Of a stretch of 64,000 nucleotides of DNA, positions 49,968 to 62,786 are shown one piece after another. Both the position numbers and the translations under genes were made by a program. Each line of letters begins with the position of its first letter. Positions within the stretch are counted from its first letter, which is position 1. A model generated the notes under the pieces. It had not been told where the DNA came from, did not search any database, and worked only from the letters and a program-made list of their open reading frames with translations. This stretch comes from Erwinia phyllosphaerae (GTDB lineage: Bacteria > Pseudomonadota > Gammaproteobacteria > Enterobacterales > Enterobacteriaceae), in NCBI RefSeq assembly GCF_019132875.1, contig NZ_JAHSPF010000001.1:434001-498000 (forward strand). The letters run 5' to 3'.

Positions 49968-51320
49968 ATGTTTATCGGCTTTGATTACGGTACGGCAAAC
50001 TGCTCGGTAGCCATCATGAAAGAGGGTGTGCCGACCCTGCTGCCGCTGGAGAAGGGTTCCAGCCTGCTGCCCTCTATGCTCTGCGCGCCAACGCGCGATA
50101 CGGTCAGCGAATGGCTGTTTCGCCATCACCAGGTGCCAACGCCGGAAGCGGAAAACCAGGCAATTTTACGTCGCGCCCTCGCTTTTAACCGCGAAGAAGA
50201 TATTGAGGTTACGCCCGCAAGCGTGCAGTTTGGTCTGGCTTCGCTGGCACAGTATATGGCCGAGCCTGAAGATACCTGGTTTGTAAAATCCCCTAAATCC
50301 TTTCTGGGCGCCAACGGCCTGAAGCCGCAGCAGGTCGCCTTTTTTGAAGATCTGGTCTGCGCCATGATGCTGCATATTCGCCAGCAGGCTGAATCGCAGC
50401 TCAATGACAGCATCAGCCAGGCGGTGATTGGCCGTCCGGTTAACTTCCAGGGGCTGGGCGGCGAAGAAGCCAACCGCCAGGCGCAGGGCATTCTGGCTCG
50501 CGCCGCAAGCCGGGCCGGTTTTAAAGAGGTCGAGTTTCAGTTCGAGCCTGTTGCCGCTGGCCTGGAGTTTGAAGCCACGCTGAAAGAAGAAACGCGAGTG
50601 CTGATCGTCGATATCGGCGGCGGTACCACCGACTGCTCCATGCTGCTGATGGGCCCGCAGTGGCACGATAAAGCGGAACGTCAGGAGAGCCTGCTGGGCC
50701 ACAGCGGCTGCCGCGTCGGCGGTAACGATCTGGATATCATGCTGACGTTTAAAGAGCTGATGCCGCTGCTGGGCAGCGGCGGCATGACGCAAAAAGGCAT
50801 CGCCCTGCCCGCGCTGCCGTGGTGGAATGCCGTTGCGATCAACGATGTCCCGGCGCAAAGTGATTTTTACGCAACTGCCAGCCGTAAGCAGCTACAGGAT
50901 TTAATCCGCGACGCGCAGGAGCCGGAAAAAGTGCAGCGGCTGTTAAAGGTATGGCAGCAGCGCCTGGGCTATCGTCTGGTGCGTGCGGCGGAAGAGAGCA
51001 AAATTGCGCTGTCTGAACAGGCGCTGGCGAAGGCGGAGCTGGATTTTATTGAGTCCGCGCTGGCGACGGAAATCAGCACTGCACAGCTGAAGGCCGCGAT
51101 TGCCCAGCCGCTGGAACGTATTCAGGAGCAGGTAAAGCTAGCGCTGGATGAGAGCGGCACCCGGCCGGATGTCATCTATCTGACGGGAGGCAGCGCCCGC
51201 TCGCCGGTACTGCGGCAGGCGCTGACCCAGCTGCTACCGGATATCCGGCTAACCAGCGGCGACGATTTTGGTTCCGTTACCGCTGGCCTGGCTCGCTGGG
51301 CGCAGGTGATGTTTCGTTAA
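49968..51320 (+). CDS. yegD: Hsp70-like ATPase-fold protein
   Basis: 450 residues with the actin/Hsp70 nucleotide-binding fold but no substrate-binding domain. Phosphate 1: FIGFDYGTANCSVAIM; phosphate 2: LIVDIGGGTTDCSMLLMG; adenosine: IYLTGGSARSPVLRQAL; connect: FEPVAAGLEFEA. Highly similar to E. coli YegD. Function unknown; the client or partner is not evident. GGAGGGG upstream. Convergent with, and directly abutting, the aldo-keto reductase gene. Confidence 0.95.
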   Translation: MFIGFDYGTANCSVAIMKEGVPTLLPLEKGSSLLPSMLCAPTRDTVSEWLFRHHQVPTPEAENQAILRRALAFNREEDIEVTPASVQFGLASLAQYMAEPEDTWFVKSPKSFLGANGLKPQQVAFFEDLVCAMMLHIRQQAESQLNDSISQAVIGRPVNFQGLGGEEANRQAQGILARAASRAGFKEVEFQFEPVAAGLEFEATLKEETRVLIVDIGGGTTDCSMLLMGPQWHDKAERQESLLGHSGCRVGGNDLDIMLTFKELMPLLGSGGMTQKGIALPALPWWNAVAINDVPAQSDFYATASRKQLQDLIRDAQEPEKVQRLLKVWQQRLGYRLVRAAEESKIALSEQALAKAELDFIESALATEISTAQLKAAIAQPLERIQEQVKLALDESGTRPDVIYLTGGSARSPVLRQALTQLLPDIRLTSGDDFGSVTAGLARWAQVMFR

Positions 51321-52280
51321 TCAGTAGCTGCTCGCTTCGGTCAGTTTGTTTACCGCCTCATCGCTAAGCTTAAGCGCTGCGGCCTTGCTTAACTCTTCCA
51401 GCTGAGTCAGCGAGGTCACGCTGACGATGGGTGCCGTAATGCTCGGGCGAGCAATCTGCCATGCCAGCGCAACCTGCGTTGGCGTGGCGTGATGCGCTTC
51501 GGCCACGCTATCCAGCGCTGCCAGAATGCGCAGGCCGCGATCGTTAAGGTATTTTTCCACTACGCCTTCGCCGCGTTTGCTTTTGCTGGCGTCCGCTTTG
51601 CTACGGTATTTGCCGCTTAAAAAACCGCTGGCCAGAGAATAGTAGTTAATCACGCCCAGCCCATTTTGCTGCGCCACCTTTTCCAGTCCGCTTTCATAAT
51701 CCTGGCGGTCATAAAGGTTATATTCCGGCTGCAGCGTCTCATAGCGGGAAAGTCCCTGTTCTTCACTGATTTTCAGTGCTTCCGCCAGGCGGTCTGCGCT
51801 ATAGTTCGAAGCGCCAATCGCGCGCACTTTACCCTCTTTAATCAGCGCGTCGAAAGTCGCCAGCGTTTCCTGCAATGGCGTGTCGCTGTCGTCGCGGTGC
51901 GCCTGGTACAGGTCGATATAGTCAGTTTGCAGACGCTTTAGCGAATCCTCTACCGACTGGCGAATATAGGCAGGTGCCAGACCGGTTTTCCCTTCGCCCA
52001 TATCCATGCCGACCTTGGTCGCCAGCACAATCTTGTCGCGCTTGCCGCTTTTTTTCAGCCAGTTACCGATAATCGTTTCTGATTCGCCGCCCTGATTGCC
52101 CGGCGCCCAGCGCGAGTAGCAGTCGGCGGTATCGATAAAATAGAGCCCCTTTTCCACCAGCGCGTCCAGCAGAGAAAAAGAGGTGGGCTGATCGCTGGTC
52201 CAGCCGAAAACGTTGCCGCCAAACGTCAGGACGGGAACCTGCAGACCAGAGCGGCCCAGCGTGCGATGTTGTAAACTCAT
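51321..52280 (-). CDS. Aldo-keto reductase
   Basis: 319 residues, (beta/alpha)8 barrel, NADPH-dependent carbonyl reductase family. Catalytic tetrad visible: Asp and Tyr in FIDTADCYSRW, Lys in VLATKVGMD, His in YQAHRDD. NADP-binding Ser/Asn/Arg region in the C-terminal ASITAPI-like part. Resembles E. coli YajO/YghZ-type enzymes; substrate unknown. Its stop codon touches that of yegD, and its start region shares a 264-base gap with mdtA (divergent). Confidence 0.9.
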   Translation of the reverse strand: MSLQHRTLGRSGLQVPVLTFGGNVFGWTSDQPTSFSLLDALVEKGLYFIDTADCYSRWAPGNQGGESETIIGNWLKKSGKRDKIVLATKVGMDMGEGKTGLAPAYIRQSVEDSLKRLQTDYIDLYQAHRDDSDTPLQETLATFDALIKEGKVRAIGASNYSADRLAEALKISEEQGLSRYETLQPEYNLYDRQDYESGLEKVAQQNGLGVINYYSLASGFLSGKYRSKADASKSKRGEGVVEKYLNDRGLRILAALDSVAEAHHATPTQVALAWQIARPSITAPIVSVTSLTQLEELSKAAALKLSDEAVNKLTEASSY

Positions 52281-52544
52281 TTTTATACTCCTGTATTGAA
52301 AGGGTTTATCAGATGCAGTTTAGCGTAGCAAATAACCGGGCTGCCGTTTTGTTGATTTAAGGTAAAGGAATTGCAACAACTAACAATACTGACATTCGTT
52401 GAATCGTTATTCTTAATTCCTTCATTTTTCCGTGCAATAAACCCGTTAAAATAACAAGCTTGAGCGTTCTGCATCCGTACTGTCCGTTTTTAACGTGATG
52501 CCACACTGACGCTAACTTTTGCCTTCTGGAGAGCTGATAACAGG

Positions 52545-53765
52545 ATGAATACCCGGCGCCGTTTTAAAATAATCCTTCTTATACTGGTTGCAGTGATTGC
52601 CGGCGGACTTTACTGGTGGCATGGACATACGCCGCAAAAAGCCCCCGAAAAAGCGGGGCATCAGCGTGGTTCCGGCGGTGGACGCCACGGAACGGGTGGC
52701 GCGCTGGCACCCGTGCAGGCCGCTGCCGCCGTCCGCCAGAGCGTGCCGCAGTACCTGACCGGTCTGGGCACCGTTACCGCAGCCAATACCGTTACGCTGC
52801 GCAGCCGCGTTGAAGGCGATCTGGTCGCCATTCACTTTACAGAAGGCCAGCAGGTCGAAGCGGGACAGCTGCTGGCGGAGATCGATCCGCGTCCTTACCA
52901 GGTTGCGCTGACCCAGGCCCAGGGCCAGCTGGCAAAAGACCAGGCCACGCTTGCCAACGCCCGTCGCGATCTGGCACGCCTGGAGAAGCTGGTGAAAACC
53001 AACCTGGTCTCCGGGCAGGAGCTGGATACGCAACGCGCGCTGGTCAGCGAAACCCTGGGCACCATCAAGGCTGATGAAGGAAGCGTCGCCAGCGCGCAGT
53101 TAAATTTAACCTATAGCCGGATTACTTCGCCCATTTCTGGCCGCGTCGGGCTACGTCAGGTAGATATTGGTAACTACGTCAACAGTGGCGATACCAACGG
53201 TATCGTGGTGATCACGCAAACGCATCCGATTGAACTGGTGTTCAGCCTGCCGGAAAACGAGATTGAAACGCTGCTGAACGCGCAAAAATCCGGCCAGCCG
53301 GTGCCGGTGGAAGCCTGGGACCGCAGTAATAAAAATTTGTTGTCCACCGGCACGCTGCTGAGTATGGACAACCAAATCGATACCACGACCGGCACGATCA
53401 AAGTTAAAGCGCAGTTCGCTAACAGCGATGACAGGCTCTTCCCTAATCAGTTTGTCAACGCGCGGCTACAGGTTAATACGCTGCAGGACGCCATTGTTAT
53501 TCCGGTGGCCGCGCTGCAAATGGGCAATGAGGGCCACTTCGTTTGGGTCGTAAACAGCGACAGCAAGGTCAGTAAAAAAACTGTAACCATCGGCGTACAG
53601 GACAGCGAAAAGGCCGTTATTAACGCCGGTCTTGATGCGGGCGAAAAGGTAGTGACCGACGGTATCGACCGCCTGACGGAAGGCGCAACGGTTGAAGTCG
53701 TCGCGCCACAGGCAACGCCGCTTGCGGATAAAGCTACGCTGCCCGCGAAAGGAGCTCGCCAGTAA
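52545..53765 (+). CDS. mdtA: Multidrug efflux membrane fusion protein
   Basis: 406 residues. N-terminal membrane anchor/signal, a Gly/His-rich linker, then the HlyD-type fusion layout: lipoyl half-motifs, hairpin helices ([21 protein letters not shown] region) and beta-barrel. [18 protein letters not shown] is the family hallmark. Periplasmic adaptor that joins MdtB/MdtC to TolC; in E. coli it exports bile salts, novobiocin and others. mdtA stop and mdtB start overlap (TAATG). Confidence 0.96.
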   Translation: MNTRRRFKIILLILVAVIAGGLYWWHGHTPQKAPEKAGHQRGSGGGRHGTGGALAPVQAAAAVRQSVPQYLTGLGTVTAANTVTLRSRVEGDLVAIHFTEGQQVEAGQLLAEIDPRPYQVALTQAQGQLAKDQATLANARRDLARLEKLVKTNLVSGQELDTQRALVSETLGTIKADEGSVASAQLNLTYSRITSPISGRVGLRQVDIGNYVNSGDTNGIVVITQTHPIELVFSLPENEIETLLNAQKSGQPVPVEAWDRSNKNLLSTGTLLSMDNQIDTTTGTIKVKAQFANSDDRLFPNQFVNARLQVNTLQDAIVIPVAALQMGNEGHFVWVVNSDSKVSKKTVTIGVQDSEKAVINAGLDAGEKVVTDGIDRLTEGATVEVVAPQATPLADKATLPAKGARQ

Positions 53766-56700
53766 TGCAGGATACGCCTTCTGGTTCCAACGGCGGCCCT
53801 TCCCGCCAGTTTATCCTTCGCCCGGTAGCCACGACGCTGCTGATGATTGCGATTCTGCTGGCCGGTATTCTTGGCTATCGCGTGCTGCCCGTCTCCGCGC
53901 TGCCGGAAGTCGATTATCCGACCATTCAGGTGGTGACGCTCTATCCCGGTGCCAGTCCGGACGTGATGACCTCGGCCGTTACCGCGCCGCTGGAGCGCCA
54001 GTTTGGCCAGATGTCGGGCTTAAAGCAGATGGCTTCGCAAAGCTCCGGCGGTGCGTCGGTGGTCACGCTGCAGTTTCAGCTAACGCTGCCGCTGGACGTG
54101 GCCGAGCAGGAAGTACAGGCCGCGATCAACGCCGCCACTAACCTGCTGCCTTCAGATCTGCCGAACCCGCCGGTTTACAGCAAGGTTAACCCGGCCGATC
54201 CGCCGATTATGACGCTGGCCGTCACCACCACCAGTATGCCGATGACCCAGGTGCAGGATATGGTGGAAACGCGCGTGGCGCAGAAAATTTCCCAGGTTTC
54301 CGGCGTCGGTCTGGTGACGCTCGCGGGCGGTCAGCGCCCCGCCGTGCGCGTCAGGCTTAATGCTCAGGCACTTGCCGCACTGGGACTGACCAGCGAAACG
54401 GTGCGTACCGCCATCAGCAGCGCCAACGTTAACTCGGCCAAGGGTAGCCTGGACGGCCCGGAACGCTCTATCACCCTCTCCGCCAACGATCAAATGAAGT
54501 CGGCGGAAGATTATCGACAGCTGATTATCAGCTGGCAGAACGGCGCACCGGTGCGACTGCGCGACGTTGCCACGGTAGAGCAAGGCGCGGAAAACAGCTG
54601 GCTCGGTGCCTGGGCCAATCGCCAGCAGGCTATCGTACTGAACGTTCAGCGGCAGCCGGGCGCTAACATTATTACTACGGCAGACAGCATTCGCCAGATG
54701 CTGCCCGCGCTGACGGCTTCGCTACCTAAATCGGTAGAGGTGAAGGTTTTAACTGATCGCACCACCAATATTCGTGCTTCGGTGCATGACGTGCAGTTTG
54801 AGCTGGTGCTGGCGATAGCGCTGGTCGTGATGATTATCTATTTGTTCCTGCGCAACGTGCCGGCAACGATTATTCCGGCCGTTGCGGTGCCGTTGTCGCT
54901 GGTGGGCACCTTTGCCGTTATCTATTTCCTTGGCTTCTCCATCAACAACCTGACGCTGATGGCGCTAACCATCGCCACTGGCTTTGTGGTCGATGACGCC
55001 ATAGTTGTTATTGAAAACATCTCGCGCTATATCGAAAAAGGCGAAAAGCCGCTGGCGGCGGCGCTGAAAGGCGCGGGCGAAATCGGCTTTACGATTATTT
55101 CCCTGACCTTCTCGCTGATTGCCGTGCTGATCCCGCTGCTGTTTATGGGCGATATCGTTGGCAGGCTGTTCCGCGAATTTGCCGTGACGCTGGCGATATC
55201 TATCCTGATTTCCGCCGTGGTTTCGCTGACGCTGACGCCAATGATGTGCGCGCGCATGCTCAGCGTCGAATCGCTACGCAAACAGAACCGCTTTTCACGC
55301 GCCAGCGAGGCGATGTTTGACCGCGTGATTGCTGCCTATGGCCGCTTTCTGAAAAAGGTACTGGATCACCAGCTGCTGACGCTGGGCGTGGCGCTGGGCA
55401 CGCTGGTGATTACCATCATGCTGTGGGTATTGATCCCCAAAGGTTTTTTCCCACTGCAGGATAACGGCATTATTCAGGGGACGGTGCAGGCGCCGCAGTC
55501 TGTTTCCTGGACCAATATGGCGCAGCGGCAGCAGCAGGTTGCCTCAATCATTATGAAAGATCCGGCGGTGCAGAGCCTGACCTCATTCGTGGGCATCGAC
55601 GGCACCAACCCCGCGCTGAACAGCGGACGGTTGCAAATCAACCTTAAGCCGCTGAACGAGCGCGCCGATCGCATTCCGGTGGTTATTGAACGTTTACAGC
55701 AGGCCGTCGCGGATTTGCCGGGCATTAGCCTCTATTTGCAACCGGTGCAGGACTTAACCATTGATACCCAGCTCAGCCGCACGCAGTACCAGTTTACGCT
55801 GCAAACCGGCTCGCTGGATTCGTTAAGCCTGTGGGTGCCGAAGCTGACCGCCGCGCTGAAAAATCTGCCGCAGCTGCAGGATGTCAGCAGCGACTGGCAG
55901 GATCGGGGCCTGGAAGCCTATATCAAAGTGGATCGCGATAACGCCAGCCGTCTGGGGATCAGCATGGCCGACGTGGACAACGCGCTCTATAACGCCTTTG
56001 GCCAGCGGCTAATCTCCACCATTTACACCCAGGCCAGCCAGTATCGCGTGGTGCTGGAAAATGACGTTTCCGCCACGCCAGGCCTGGCCGCGCTGGAGAC
56101 GATCAGGCTGAAAAGCAGCGATGGCGGCAGCGTGCCGCTGAGCGCTATTGCCAGCGTAGAACAGCGCCACGGTGCGCTAAGCATTAACCATCTTGACCAG
56201 TTTCCGTCCACTACCTTTTCGTTTAACGTCAGCGAAGGTTATTCACTGGAGCAGGCGGTCAATGCCATTACCCGGGCCGAAAGGGATATGGCGATGCCGA
56301 CGGAAATCATGACCAAATTTCAGGGCAGCACGCTGGCGTTTCAGGCCGCGCTTTCCAGCACCGTCTGGCTGATTGTGGCCGCTATCGTGGCGATGTATAT
56401 CGTGCTGGGCGTGCTGTATGAAAGCTTTATTCATCCCATTACCATTCTCTCTACGTTACCCACGGCGGGCGTGGGCGCGCTACTGGCGCTGCTGCTCAGC
56501 GGCAACGAACTGGATGTTATTGCGATTATCGGCATTATTCTGCTGATCGGCATCGTGAAGAAAAACGCCATCATGATGATCGACTTTGCACTGGCAGCGG
56601 AGCGGGAGCAAGGCATGCCGCCGTATGAGGCTATTTATCAGGCCTGCCTGCTGCGCTTCCGCCCTATTCTGATGACCACGCTGGCGGCATTGCTGGGCAC

Positions 56701-56884
56701 ATTGCCGCTGATGTTAAGTACGGGCGTGGGCGCAGAGCTGCGGCGACCGCTGGGCGTGGCGATGGTTGGCGGGCTGATTGTTAGCCAGGTGCTTACGCTG
56801 TTTACCACGCCGGTGATTTATCTGCTGTTCGATCGGCTGGCGCAGGCTGCCCGCCGTCGCCTGAAGCTGAAGGAGGCGCGGTGA
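53765..56884 (+). CDS. mdtB: RND efflux pump subunit MdtB
   Basis: 1039 residues, HAE-type RND transporter with 12 membrane segments and two large periplasmic loops. [20 protein letters not shown] start and the proton-relay region [17 protein letters not shown] in TM4 are present. MdtB and MdtC form a 2:1 heterotrimer in E. coli. Overlaps mdtA by 1 and mdtC by 4 bases. Confidence 0.97.
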   Translation: MQDTPSGSNGGPSRQFILRPVATTLLMIAILLAGILGYRVLPVSALPEVDYPTIQVVTLYPGASPDVMTSAVTAPLERQFGQMSGLKQMASQSSGGASVVTLQFQLTLPLDVAEQEVQAAINAATNLLPSDLPNPPVYSKVNPADPPIMTLAVTTTSMPMTQVQDMVETRVAQKISQVSGVGLVTLAGGQRPAVRVRLNAQALAALGLTSETVRTAISSANVNSAKGSLDGPERSITLSANDQMKSAEDYRQLIISWQNGAPVRLRDVATVEQGAENSWLGAWANRQQAIVLNVQRQPGANIITTADSIRQMLPALTASLPKSVEVKVLTDRTTNIRASVHDVQFELVLAIALVVMIIYLFLRNVPATIIPAVAVPLSLVGTFAVIYFLGFSINNLTLMALTIATGFVVDDAIVVIENISRYIEKGEKPLAAALKGAGEIGFTIISLTFSLIAVLIPLLFMGDIVGRLFREFAVTLAISILISAVVSLTLTPMMCARMLSVESLRKQNRFSRASEAMFDRVIAAYGRFLKKVLDHQLLTLGVALGTLVITIMLWVLIPKGFFPLQDNGIIQGTVQAPQSVSWTNMAQRQQQVASIIMKDPAVQSLTSFVGIDGTNPALNSGRLQINLKPLNERADRIPVVIERLQQAVADLPGISLYLQPVQDLTIDTQLSRTQYQFTLQTGSLDSLSLWVPKLTAALKNLPQLQDVSSDWQDRGLEAYIKVDRDNASRLGISMADVDNALYNAFGQRLISTIYTQASQYRVVLENDVSATPGLAALETIRLKSSDGGSVPLSAIASVEQRHGALSINHLDQFPSTTFSFNVSEGYSLEQAVNAITRAERDMAMPTEIMTKFQGSTLAFQAALSSTVWLIVAAIVAMYIVLGVLYESFIHPITILSTLPTAGVGALLALLLSGNELDVIAIIGIILLIGIVKKNAIMMIDFALAAEREQGMPPYEAIYQACLLRFRPILMTTLAALLGTLPLMLSTGVGAELRRPLGVAMVGGLIVSQVLTLFTTPVIYLLFDRLAQAARRRLKLKEAR

Positions 56885-59800
56885 AATTTTTCGCGCTGTT
56901 TATTCATCGGCCGGTCGCCACTATTCTGCTGACGATTGCCATCGCGCTGGCGGGCATTCTGAGCTTTCGCCTGCTGCCGGTAGCGCCGCTGCCGCAGGTG
57001 GATTTCCCGGTGATACTGGTGTCCGCCTCGCTGCCCGGCGCGTCGCCAGAAACCATGGCCTCCTCCGTCGCCACGCCGCTGGAACGTTCACTGGGCCGTA
57101 TTGCGGGCGTCAGCGAAATGACCTCGACCAGTTCGTTAGGCAGTACGCGAATTATTCTCGTGTTTGATTTCGACCGCGACATCAACGGCGCGGCACGTGA
57201 CGTACAGGGCGCGATCAACGCGGCGCAAAGCCTGCTGCCGACCGGCATGCCGAGCCGCCCCAGCTGGCGCAAAATCAACCCTTCCGATGCGCCGATCATG
57301 ATCCTGACGCTGACCTCGGACGCCTGGTCGCAGGGCGAGCTTTACGATTACGCCTCTACTCAACTGGCGCAAAAGCTGGCGCAAATTGACGGCGTGGGCG
57401 ACGTGTCGATTGGCGGCAGTTCGCTGCCTGCCGTGCGCGTGGCCCTGAATCCTCAGGCGCTGTTCAATCAGGGCGTGTCGCTGGATGCGGTGCGCACCGC
57501 TATCAGCAACGCTAACCAGCGCAGGCCGCAGGGCGCGATAGAAGATAATCAGCAGCGCTGGCAGATAAAAACCAACGATGAAATGAAAACGGCAGCCGAA
57601 TACCAGCCGCTGATTGTGCATTACAGCAACGGCGCGGCGGTACGGTTGCAGGACGTAGCCAAAGTAACGGATTCGGTACAGGACGTGCGCAACGCGGGCA
57701 TGGCCAATGCCAAACCGGCCATTCTGGTGATGATCCGCAAACTGCCGGAAGCCAATATTATCGAGACCGTTGACAGGATCCGTGCGGCGGTGCCGGAGCT
57801 GCGCGACAGTATCCCGGCCTCTATCCAGCTTGACGTCGCTCAGGATCGCTCCCCCACCATCCGCGCTTCGCTGGCTGAAGTAGAGCAGTCGCTGATCGTT
57901 TCCGTCGTGCTGGTGATTTTAGTGGTGTTCGTTTTCCTGCGTTCGGGACGCGCCACGCTGATCCCCGCCGTTGCGGTGCCGGTTTCATTGATCGGCACGT
58001 TCGCCGCCATGTATCTGTGCGGCTTCAGCCTGAATAACCTGTCGCTGATGGCGCTGACCGTGGCGACCGGCTTTGTGGTGGACGACGCTATCGTGGTGCT
58101 GGAGAATATTTCCCGCCACGTAGAAGCGGGCATGAAGCCAATTCAGGCGGCGCTACAGGGCACGCGCGAAGTTGGCTTTACCGTGCTGTCGATGAGCCTG
58201 TCGCTGGTGGCGGTGTTTCTGCCGCTGCTGATGCTCGGCGGGCTGATTGGCCGCTTTTTCCGCGAATTTGCCGTAACGCTCTCCGTTTCTATTCTCATTT
58301 CGCTGCTGATTTCGGTAACGCTGACGCCGATGATGTGCGGTCGCCTGCTGAAAGCGCATGCCAGACGCGAGCAGCCGCGCCTGCGCGGTTTCGGCCGTCT
58401 GCTGACAGCTATCCAGCAAGGCTATGGCCGTTCGCTGAACTGCGTTTTGAACCACTCGCGCTGGACGCTGCTGCTGTTTCTCGCCACCGTCGGCCTGACC
58501 ATGTACCTGTACGTGGTGGTGCCAAAAACCTTTATGCCGGAGCAGGACACCGGACGGCTAATGGGCTTTATCCAGGCCGACCAGAGCATCTCGTTCCAGT
58601 CGATGCGCGGTAAGCTGGAAGACTTTATGAAAATCGTTCGCGACGATCCGGCAGTGGAAAGCGTAGTGGGCTTTACCGGCGGTTCACGCACCAATAGCGG
58701 GTCAATGTTTATTTCGCTGAAGCCGCTTAGCGAGCGCAGCGACAGTGCCCAGGCGGTGATTGCCCGACTGCGCGGCAAGCTGGCGAAAGAGCCGGGCGCC
58801 AACCTGTTTCTGATGGCGGTGCAGGATTTACGGGCTGGTGGCCGTGAAGCCAACGCGGGCTATCAGTATACGCTGCTGTCGGACGATCTTGACGATTTAC
58901 GCAGCTGGGAGCCAAAAATTCGCCAGGCGTTCTCCGCACTGCCGCAGCTGGCGGATGTGAATTCCGATCAGCAGGATAAGGGTGCCGAAATGGCGCTGGT
59001 TTACGATCGGACGCGGATGGCACAGCTGGGACTCAGCGTTTCGGACGCCAATAATCTGCTGAACAACGCCTTTGGCCAGCGCCAGATCTCTACTATTTAT
59101 CAACCGCTGAATCAGTACAAAGTGGTGATGGAAGTCGATCCGCGCTATACCCAGGACGTCAGCTCACTGGATTTAATGTATGTGATTAACAGCGACGGCA
59201 AGGCGATTCCGCTTTCCGCTTTTGCCAAATGGCAGCCAGCCAACGCGCCGCTGTCGGTTAACCACCAGGGACTGTCGGCCGCATCGACTATCTCATTCAA
59301 CCTGCCGGAAGGCGTATCGCTTTCCCAGGCTTCAGACGCCATCGAGCGGAGTATGACCTCGCTGGGCGTACCGTCGAGCGTGCGCGGCAGCTTTGCCGGT
59401 ACGGCGCAAATCTTTCAGCAGACGCAAAGTAATCAGCTGTGGCTGATCCTTGCCGCTATCGCCACGGTTTATATTGTGCTGGGGATTTTGTACGAGAGCT
59501 ATGTGCATCCGCTGACTATCCTCTCTACCCTGCCCTCGGCGGGCGTGGGGGCGCTGCTGGCGCTGGAGCTGTTTGGTGCGCCGTTCAGCCTGATTGCGCT
59601 GATTGGCATTTTGCTGCTGATCGGCATCGTCAAGAAAAACGCCATTATGATGGTCGATTTTGCGCTGGATGCGCAGCGCAACGGCAATCTCAGCGCCCGC
59701 GAGGCGATCTTTCAGGCCAGCCTGCTGCGCTTTCGTCCCATTATGATGACCACGCTGGCGGCGCTGCTTGGCGCGCTGCCGCTGGTGCTGACCACGGGCG

Positions 59801-59955
59801 ACGGCGCGGAGCTGCGCCAGCCGTTAGGCATTACCATCGTCGGCGGCCTGGTAATGAGCCAGCTGCTGACGCTGTATACTACGCCGGTGGTTTATCTTTA
59901 TATGGATAAGCTGCGCCGCAAAAAATCAGCGGCACAGGCTGTTGAAGCTAAATAG
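56881..59955 (+). CDS. mdtC: RND efflux pump subunit MdtC
   Basis: 1024 residues, RND fold as MdtB. Begins [20 protein letters not shown], with TM4 motif [18 protein letters not shown] and the C-terminal [21 protein letters not shown] start overlapping the mdtB stop (GTGA). MdtC is the subunit that carries drug transport in the MdtBC heterotrimer; MdtB supports the proton cycle. Confidence 0.97.
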   Translation: MKFFALFIHRPVATILLTIAIALAGILSFRLLPVAPLPQVDFPVILVSASLPGASPETMASSVATPLERSLGRIAGVSEMTSTSSLGSTRIILVFDFDRDINGAARDVQGAINAAQSLLPTGMPSRPSWRKINPSDAPIMILTLTSDAWSQGELYDYASTQLAQKLAQIDGVGDVSIGGSSLPAVRVALNPQALFNQGVSLDAVRTAISNANQRRPQGAIEDNQQRWQIKTNDEMKTAAEYQPLIVHYSNGAAVRLQDVAKVTDSVQDVRNAGMANAKPAILVMIRKLPEANIIETVDRIRAAVPELRDSIPASIQLDVAQDRSPTIRASLAEVEQSLIVSVVLVILVVFVFLRSGRATLIPAVAVPVSLIGTFAAMYLCGFSLNNLSLMALTVATGFVVDDAIVVLENISRHVEAGMKPIQAALQGTREVGFTVLSMSLSLVAVFLPLLMLGGLIGRFFREFAVTLSVSILISLLISVTLTPMMCGRLLKAHARREQPRLRGFGRLLTAIQQGYGRSLNCVLNHSRWTLLLFLATVGLTMYLYVVVPKTFMPEQDTGRLMGFIQADQSISFQSMRGKLEDFMKIVRDDPAVESVVGFTGGSRTNSGSMFISLKPLSERSDSAQAVIARLRGKLAKEPGANLFLMAVQDLRAGGREANAGYQYTLLSDDLDDLRSWEPKIRQAFSALPQLADVNSDQQDKGAEMALVYDRTRMAQLGLSVSDANNLLNNAFGQRQISTIYQPLNQYKVVMEVDPRYTQDVSSLDLMYVINSDGKAIPLSAFAKWQPANAPLSVNHQGLSAASTISFNLPEGVSLSQASDAIERSMTSLGVPSSVRGSFAGTAQIFQQTQSNQLWLILAAIATVYIVLGILYESYVHPLTILSTLPSAGVGALLALELFGAPFSLIALIGILLLIGIVKKNAIMMVDFALDAQRNGNLSAREAIFQASLLRFRPIMMTTLAALLGALPLVLTTGDGAELRQPLGITIVGGLVMSQLLTLYTTPVVYLYMDKLRRKKSAAQAVEAK

Positions 59956-59970
59956 AGGAGCGGCCTGCCG

Positions 59971-61377
59971 ATGAATACGCTACCCAAAAGCGTGCGCTGG
60001 GCATTGTGGATTGTAGCCTTTGGTTTTTTTATGCAGTCGCTGGATACCACCATCGTTAACACTGCCCTGCCCGCGATGGCGCACAGCCTGCATCAGAGTC
60101 CGCTGCACATGCATTCAGTGGTGGTCTCCTATGTGCTGACCGTCGCGGTCATGCTGCCGCTCAGCGGCTGGCTGGCCGATCGTTTTGGCGTACGCACGAT
60201 CTTTTTCAGCGCTATCGTGCTGTTTAGCCTGGGATCGCTGTTCTGCGCGCTTTCCTCCACGCTCGATCAGCTGGTGGCTGCACGAGTGCTACAGGGTATT
60301 GGCGGCGCGATGATGGTGCCGGTCGGCAGGCTGACGGTAATGAAGCTGGTGCCGCGCGAGCAGTATATGGCCGCCATGACCTTTGTGACGCTGCCTGGTC
60401 AGGTTGGACCGCTGCTGGGGCCAGCGCTGGGTGGCGTACTGGTGCAGTATGCCAGCTGGCACTGGATCTTTTTGCTGAATATCCCGGTGGGCCTGGCGGG
60501 CGCGGTCGCGACCTTAAAGCTGATGCCTAATCTGCGGCTACCGAGCCGTCCTTTCGACTTTTGCGGCTTCCTGCTGCTGGCGGTGGGCATGGCAACGCTG
60601 ACGCTGGCGCTGGACGGTTCGCGCGGCAGCGGGATCCCGCCGCTGATGCTCGGTCTGTTTATCCTCGCCGGGGTGTTTTCGCTGATGTTTTATCTGTTGT
60701 ACGCGCGCGCCAACGACAAGGCACTGTTCAGCCTGAAGCTGTTTGATAACCGCGTCTATTCTATCGGGCTGTTGGGTAGCCTTACCGGTCGTATCGGCAG
60801 CGGCATGCTGCCCTTTATGACGCCAATCTTCCTGCAGGTTGGCATGGGCTATACGCCTTTCCATGCGGGGCTGATGATGATCCCGATGGTGCTGGGCAAT
60901 ATGGGCATGAAGCGCATCGTGGTACAAATCGTTAATCGCTTTGGCTATCGTAACGTGCTGGTCAGCGCCACGGTCGGCCTGGCACTGGTCGTGCTGCTGT
61001 TCCCGGCTGTTGCGCTGCTGGGCTGGAACTGGCTGCTGCCGGTGGTGCTGTTTTTACAGGGCATGGTCAACGCTATCCGCTTTTCCGCGATGAATACGCT
61101 GACGCTAAAAGAGCTGCCGGACGAGCTGGCCAGCAGCGGCAACAGCCTGCTGTCGATGATTATGCAGCTGTCGATGAGTATCGGCGTTACCCTGGCTGGC
61201 CTGCTGCTCGGCACCTTTGGTCAGCAGTCGCAGCCCGACAGCCAGCTGGTGCACCAGGCCTTTATTTATACCTACGTCTGTATGGCGATCGTGATTATCC
61301 TGCCCGCGCTGGTGTTTCGGCATGTGCCGCCCGACGTCAGCAAAAATGTGGTGCTGAGCCGCCGGAGAAAGTCTTAA
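59971..61377 (+). CDS. mdtD: MFS transporter of the DHA2 (14 TM) family
   Basis: 468 residues. MFS motif [15 protein letters not shown] after TM2 and [16 protein letters not shown] of motif B are visible; the DHA2 family has 14 membrane segments. Encoded between mdtC and baeS in the same operon as in E. coli, where a role in citrate-dependent iron export has been proposed (MdtD/IceT). AGGAG lies 11 bases before the ATG. Confidence 0.95.
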   Translation: MNTLPKSVRWALWIVAFGFFMQSLDTTIVNTALPAMAHSLHQSPLHMHSVVVSYVLTVAVMLPLSGWLADRFGVRTIFFSAIVLFSLGSLFCALSSTLDQLVAARVLQGIGGAMMVPVGRLTVMKLVPREQYMAAMTFVTLPGQVGPLLGPALGGVLVQYASWHWIFLLNIPVGLAGAVATLKLMPNLRLPSRPFDFCGFLLLAVGMATLTLALDGSRGSGIPPLMLGLFILAGVFSLMFYLLYARANDKALFSLKLFDNRVYSIGLLGSLTGRIGSGMLPFMTPIFLQVGMGYTPFHAGLMMIPMVLGNMGMKRIVVQIVNRFGYRNVLVSATVGLALVVLLFPAVALLGWNWLLPVVLFLQGMVNAIRFSAMNTLTLKELPDELASSGNSLLSMIMQLSMSIGVTLAGLLLGTFGQQSQPDSQLVHQAFIYTYVCMAIVIILPALVFRHVPPDVSKNVVLSRRRKS

Positions 61378-62769
61378 ATGTTCGCCAGATTACGTATCGG
61401 CATCACCGCCAAACTTTTCATCGCTATTTTTTCCACCTGCATGCTGGTGCTGATCACCATGCACTGGGGCGTGCGGCTCAGCTTTGAGCATGGCTTTATC
61501 GACTACATCAAAAAAGGCAACGAACAGCGGCTTGGCCTGCTGAGCGATGCGCTGGCGGATCAGTATGAGCAGCACGGCAACTGGGATTTTTTGCGTAAAA
61601 ATAACAAGCTGGTTTTTCAGATCCTGCACTCGCTGGAGCAGAATCCGGACGCCAACAGCACTTTGCCGCCGCACGGCTGGCGCACCCAGTTCTGGATCAT
61701 CGACCAGCAATATCACGTCATGATAGGACCGCGCGCGCCGGTTCCGCCGGAAGGCAGCCGCCGCAATATCACCACCAGCAACGGTCATATCGTCGGCTGG
61801 GTTATCGGCTCACCGCCGGAAAGGCTAACGCGCAGCGCGGATATTCACTTTGACCAGCAGCAAAAACGCACCAGCTGGATTATCGTCGGCCTGACGATGC
61901 TGCTGGCGGCGGCGGTCACCTGGCTAATGTCGCGCGGGCTGCTGGCACCGGTAAAAAGACTGGTGGAAGGCACGCATCATCTGGCCGCGGGTGATTTTGC
62001 CACGCGCGTGCAGGCTGACAGCCGTGACGAACTTGGCCGTCTGGGACAGGATTTTAACCGGCTGGCCAGCACGCTGGAAAAAAATGAAAGCATGCGCCGC
62101 GCGTTTATGGCCGATATTTCTCACGAGCTGCGCACGCCGCTGGCTATTCTGCGCGGTGAGCTGGAGGCCATTCAGGACGGCGTGCGCAAGCTGACGCCGG
62201 AATCCATCACCTCATTACAGGGAGAGGTAGCTACCTTAACCAAGCTGGTTGACGACGTGCATCAGCTCTCTCTTTCTGACGAAGGCGCGCTGGCCTATCG
62301 CAAAAGCCAGATCGATCTGGTGGAGCTGCTGGATATGGTGGCTGCCAATTTCAAAAGCCGATATCAGAGCCGCAATCTTTATCTGCGGCTTCAGCTGCCC
62401 GACTCTGCGCCGCTGTTTGGCGATCCTGACAGGCTAATGCAGCTTTTCACCAACCTGATGGAGAACAGCCTGCGCTACACCGATGCGGGCGGCGGTCTGA
62501 CCGTGACGCTACAGGCGCAGCAGGATCAGCACGTTATCAATTTTGATGACAGTGAACCCGGCATTACGGATGCGCAGCAGGAACAAATTTTTGAGCGTTT
62601 TTACCGGGCGGAAAGCTCACGTAATCGCGCCAGCGGCGGCTCCGGCCTTGGTCTGGCTATCTGCCAGAATATTGTTCAGGCGCACGACGGCACGATTAAG
62701 GCGACGCACTCTGCTGCCGGAGGTCTGCGAATTACGGTACACTTACCCGCAAGATTAACCCGGGCGTAA
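61378..62769 (+). CDS. baeS: Sensor histidine kinase of envelope stress
   Basis: 463 residues. Two membrane segments (~12-33 and ~165-188) enclose a periplasmic sensor; HAMP follows; H-box [20 protein letters not shown] with the phospho-accepting His; N-box [13 protein letters not shown]-box FDDSEPGIT and [12 protein letters not shown]. It phosphorylates BaeR on signals such as indole, flavonoids and metals in E. coli. ATG directly follows the mdtD stop (TAAATG). Confidence 0.96.
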   Translation: MFARLRIGITAKLFIAIFSTCMLVLITMHWGVRLSFEHGFIDYIKKGNEQRLGLLSDALADQYEQHGNWDFLRKNNKLVFQILHSLEQNPDANSTLPPHGWRTQFWIIDQQYHVMIGPRAPVPPEGSRRNITTSNGHIVGWVIGSPPERLTRSADIHFDQQQKRTSWIIVGLTMLLAAAVTWLMSRGLLAPVKRLVEGTHHLAAGDFATRVQADSRDELGRLGQDFNRLASTLEKNESMRRAFMADISHELRTPLAILRGELEAIQDGVRKLTPESITSLQGEVATLTKLVDDVHQLSLSDEGALAYRKSQIDLVELLDMVAANFKSRYQSRNLYLRLQLPDSAPLFGDPDRLMQLFTNLMENSLRYTDAGGGLTVTLQAQQDQHVINFDDSEPGITDAQQEQIFERFYRAESSRNRASGGSGLGLAICQNIVQAHDGTIKATHSAAGGLRITVHLPARLTRA

Positions 62770-62786
62770 TTCGCCTTCTTGCAAAG

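Noticed and set aside
52425-52442. BaeR box upstream of mdtA
   Set aside because: TTTTTC followed by a partial match agrees with the recalled consensus at only about 10 of 18 positions. BaeR control of mdtA is likely by gene order, but this site is not convincing.
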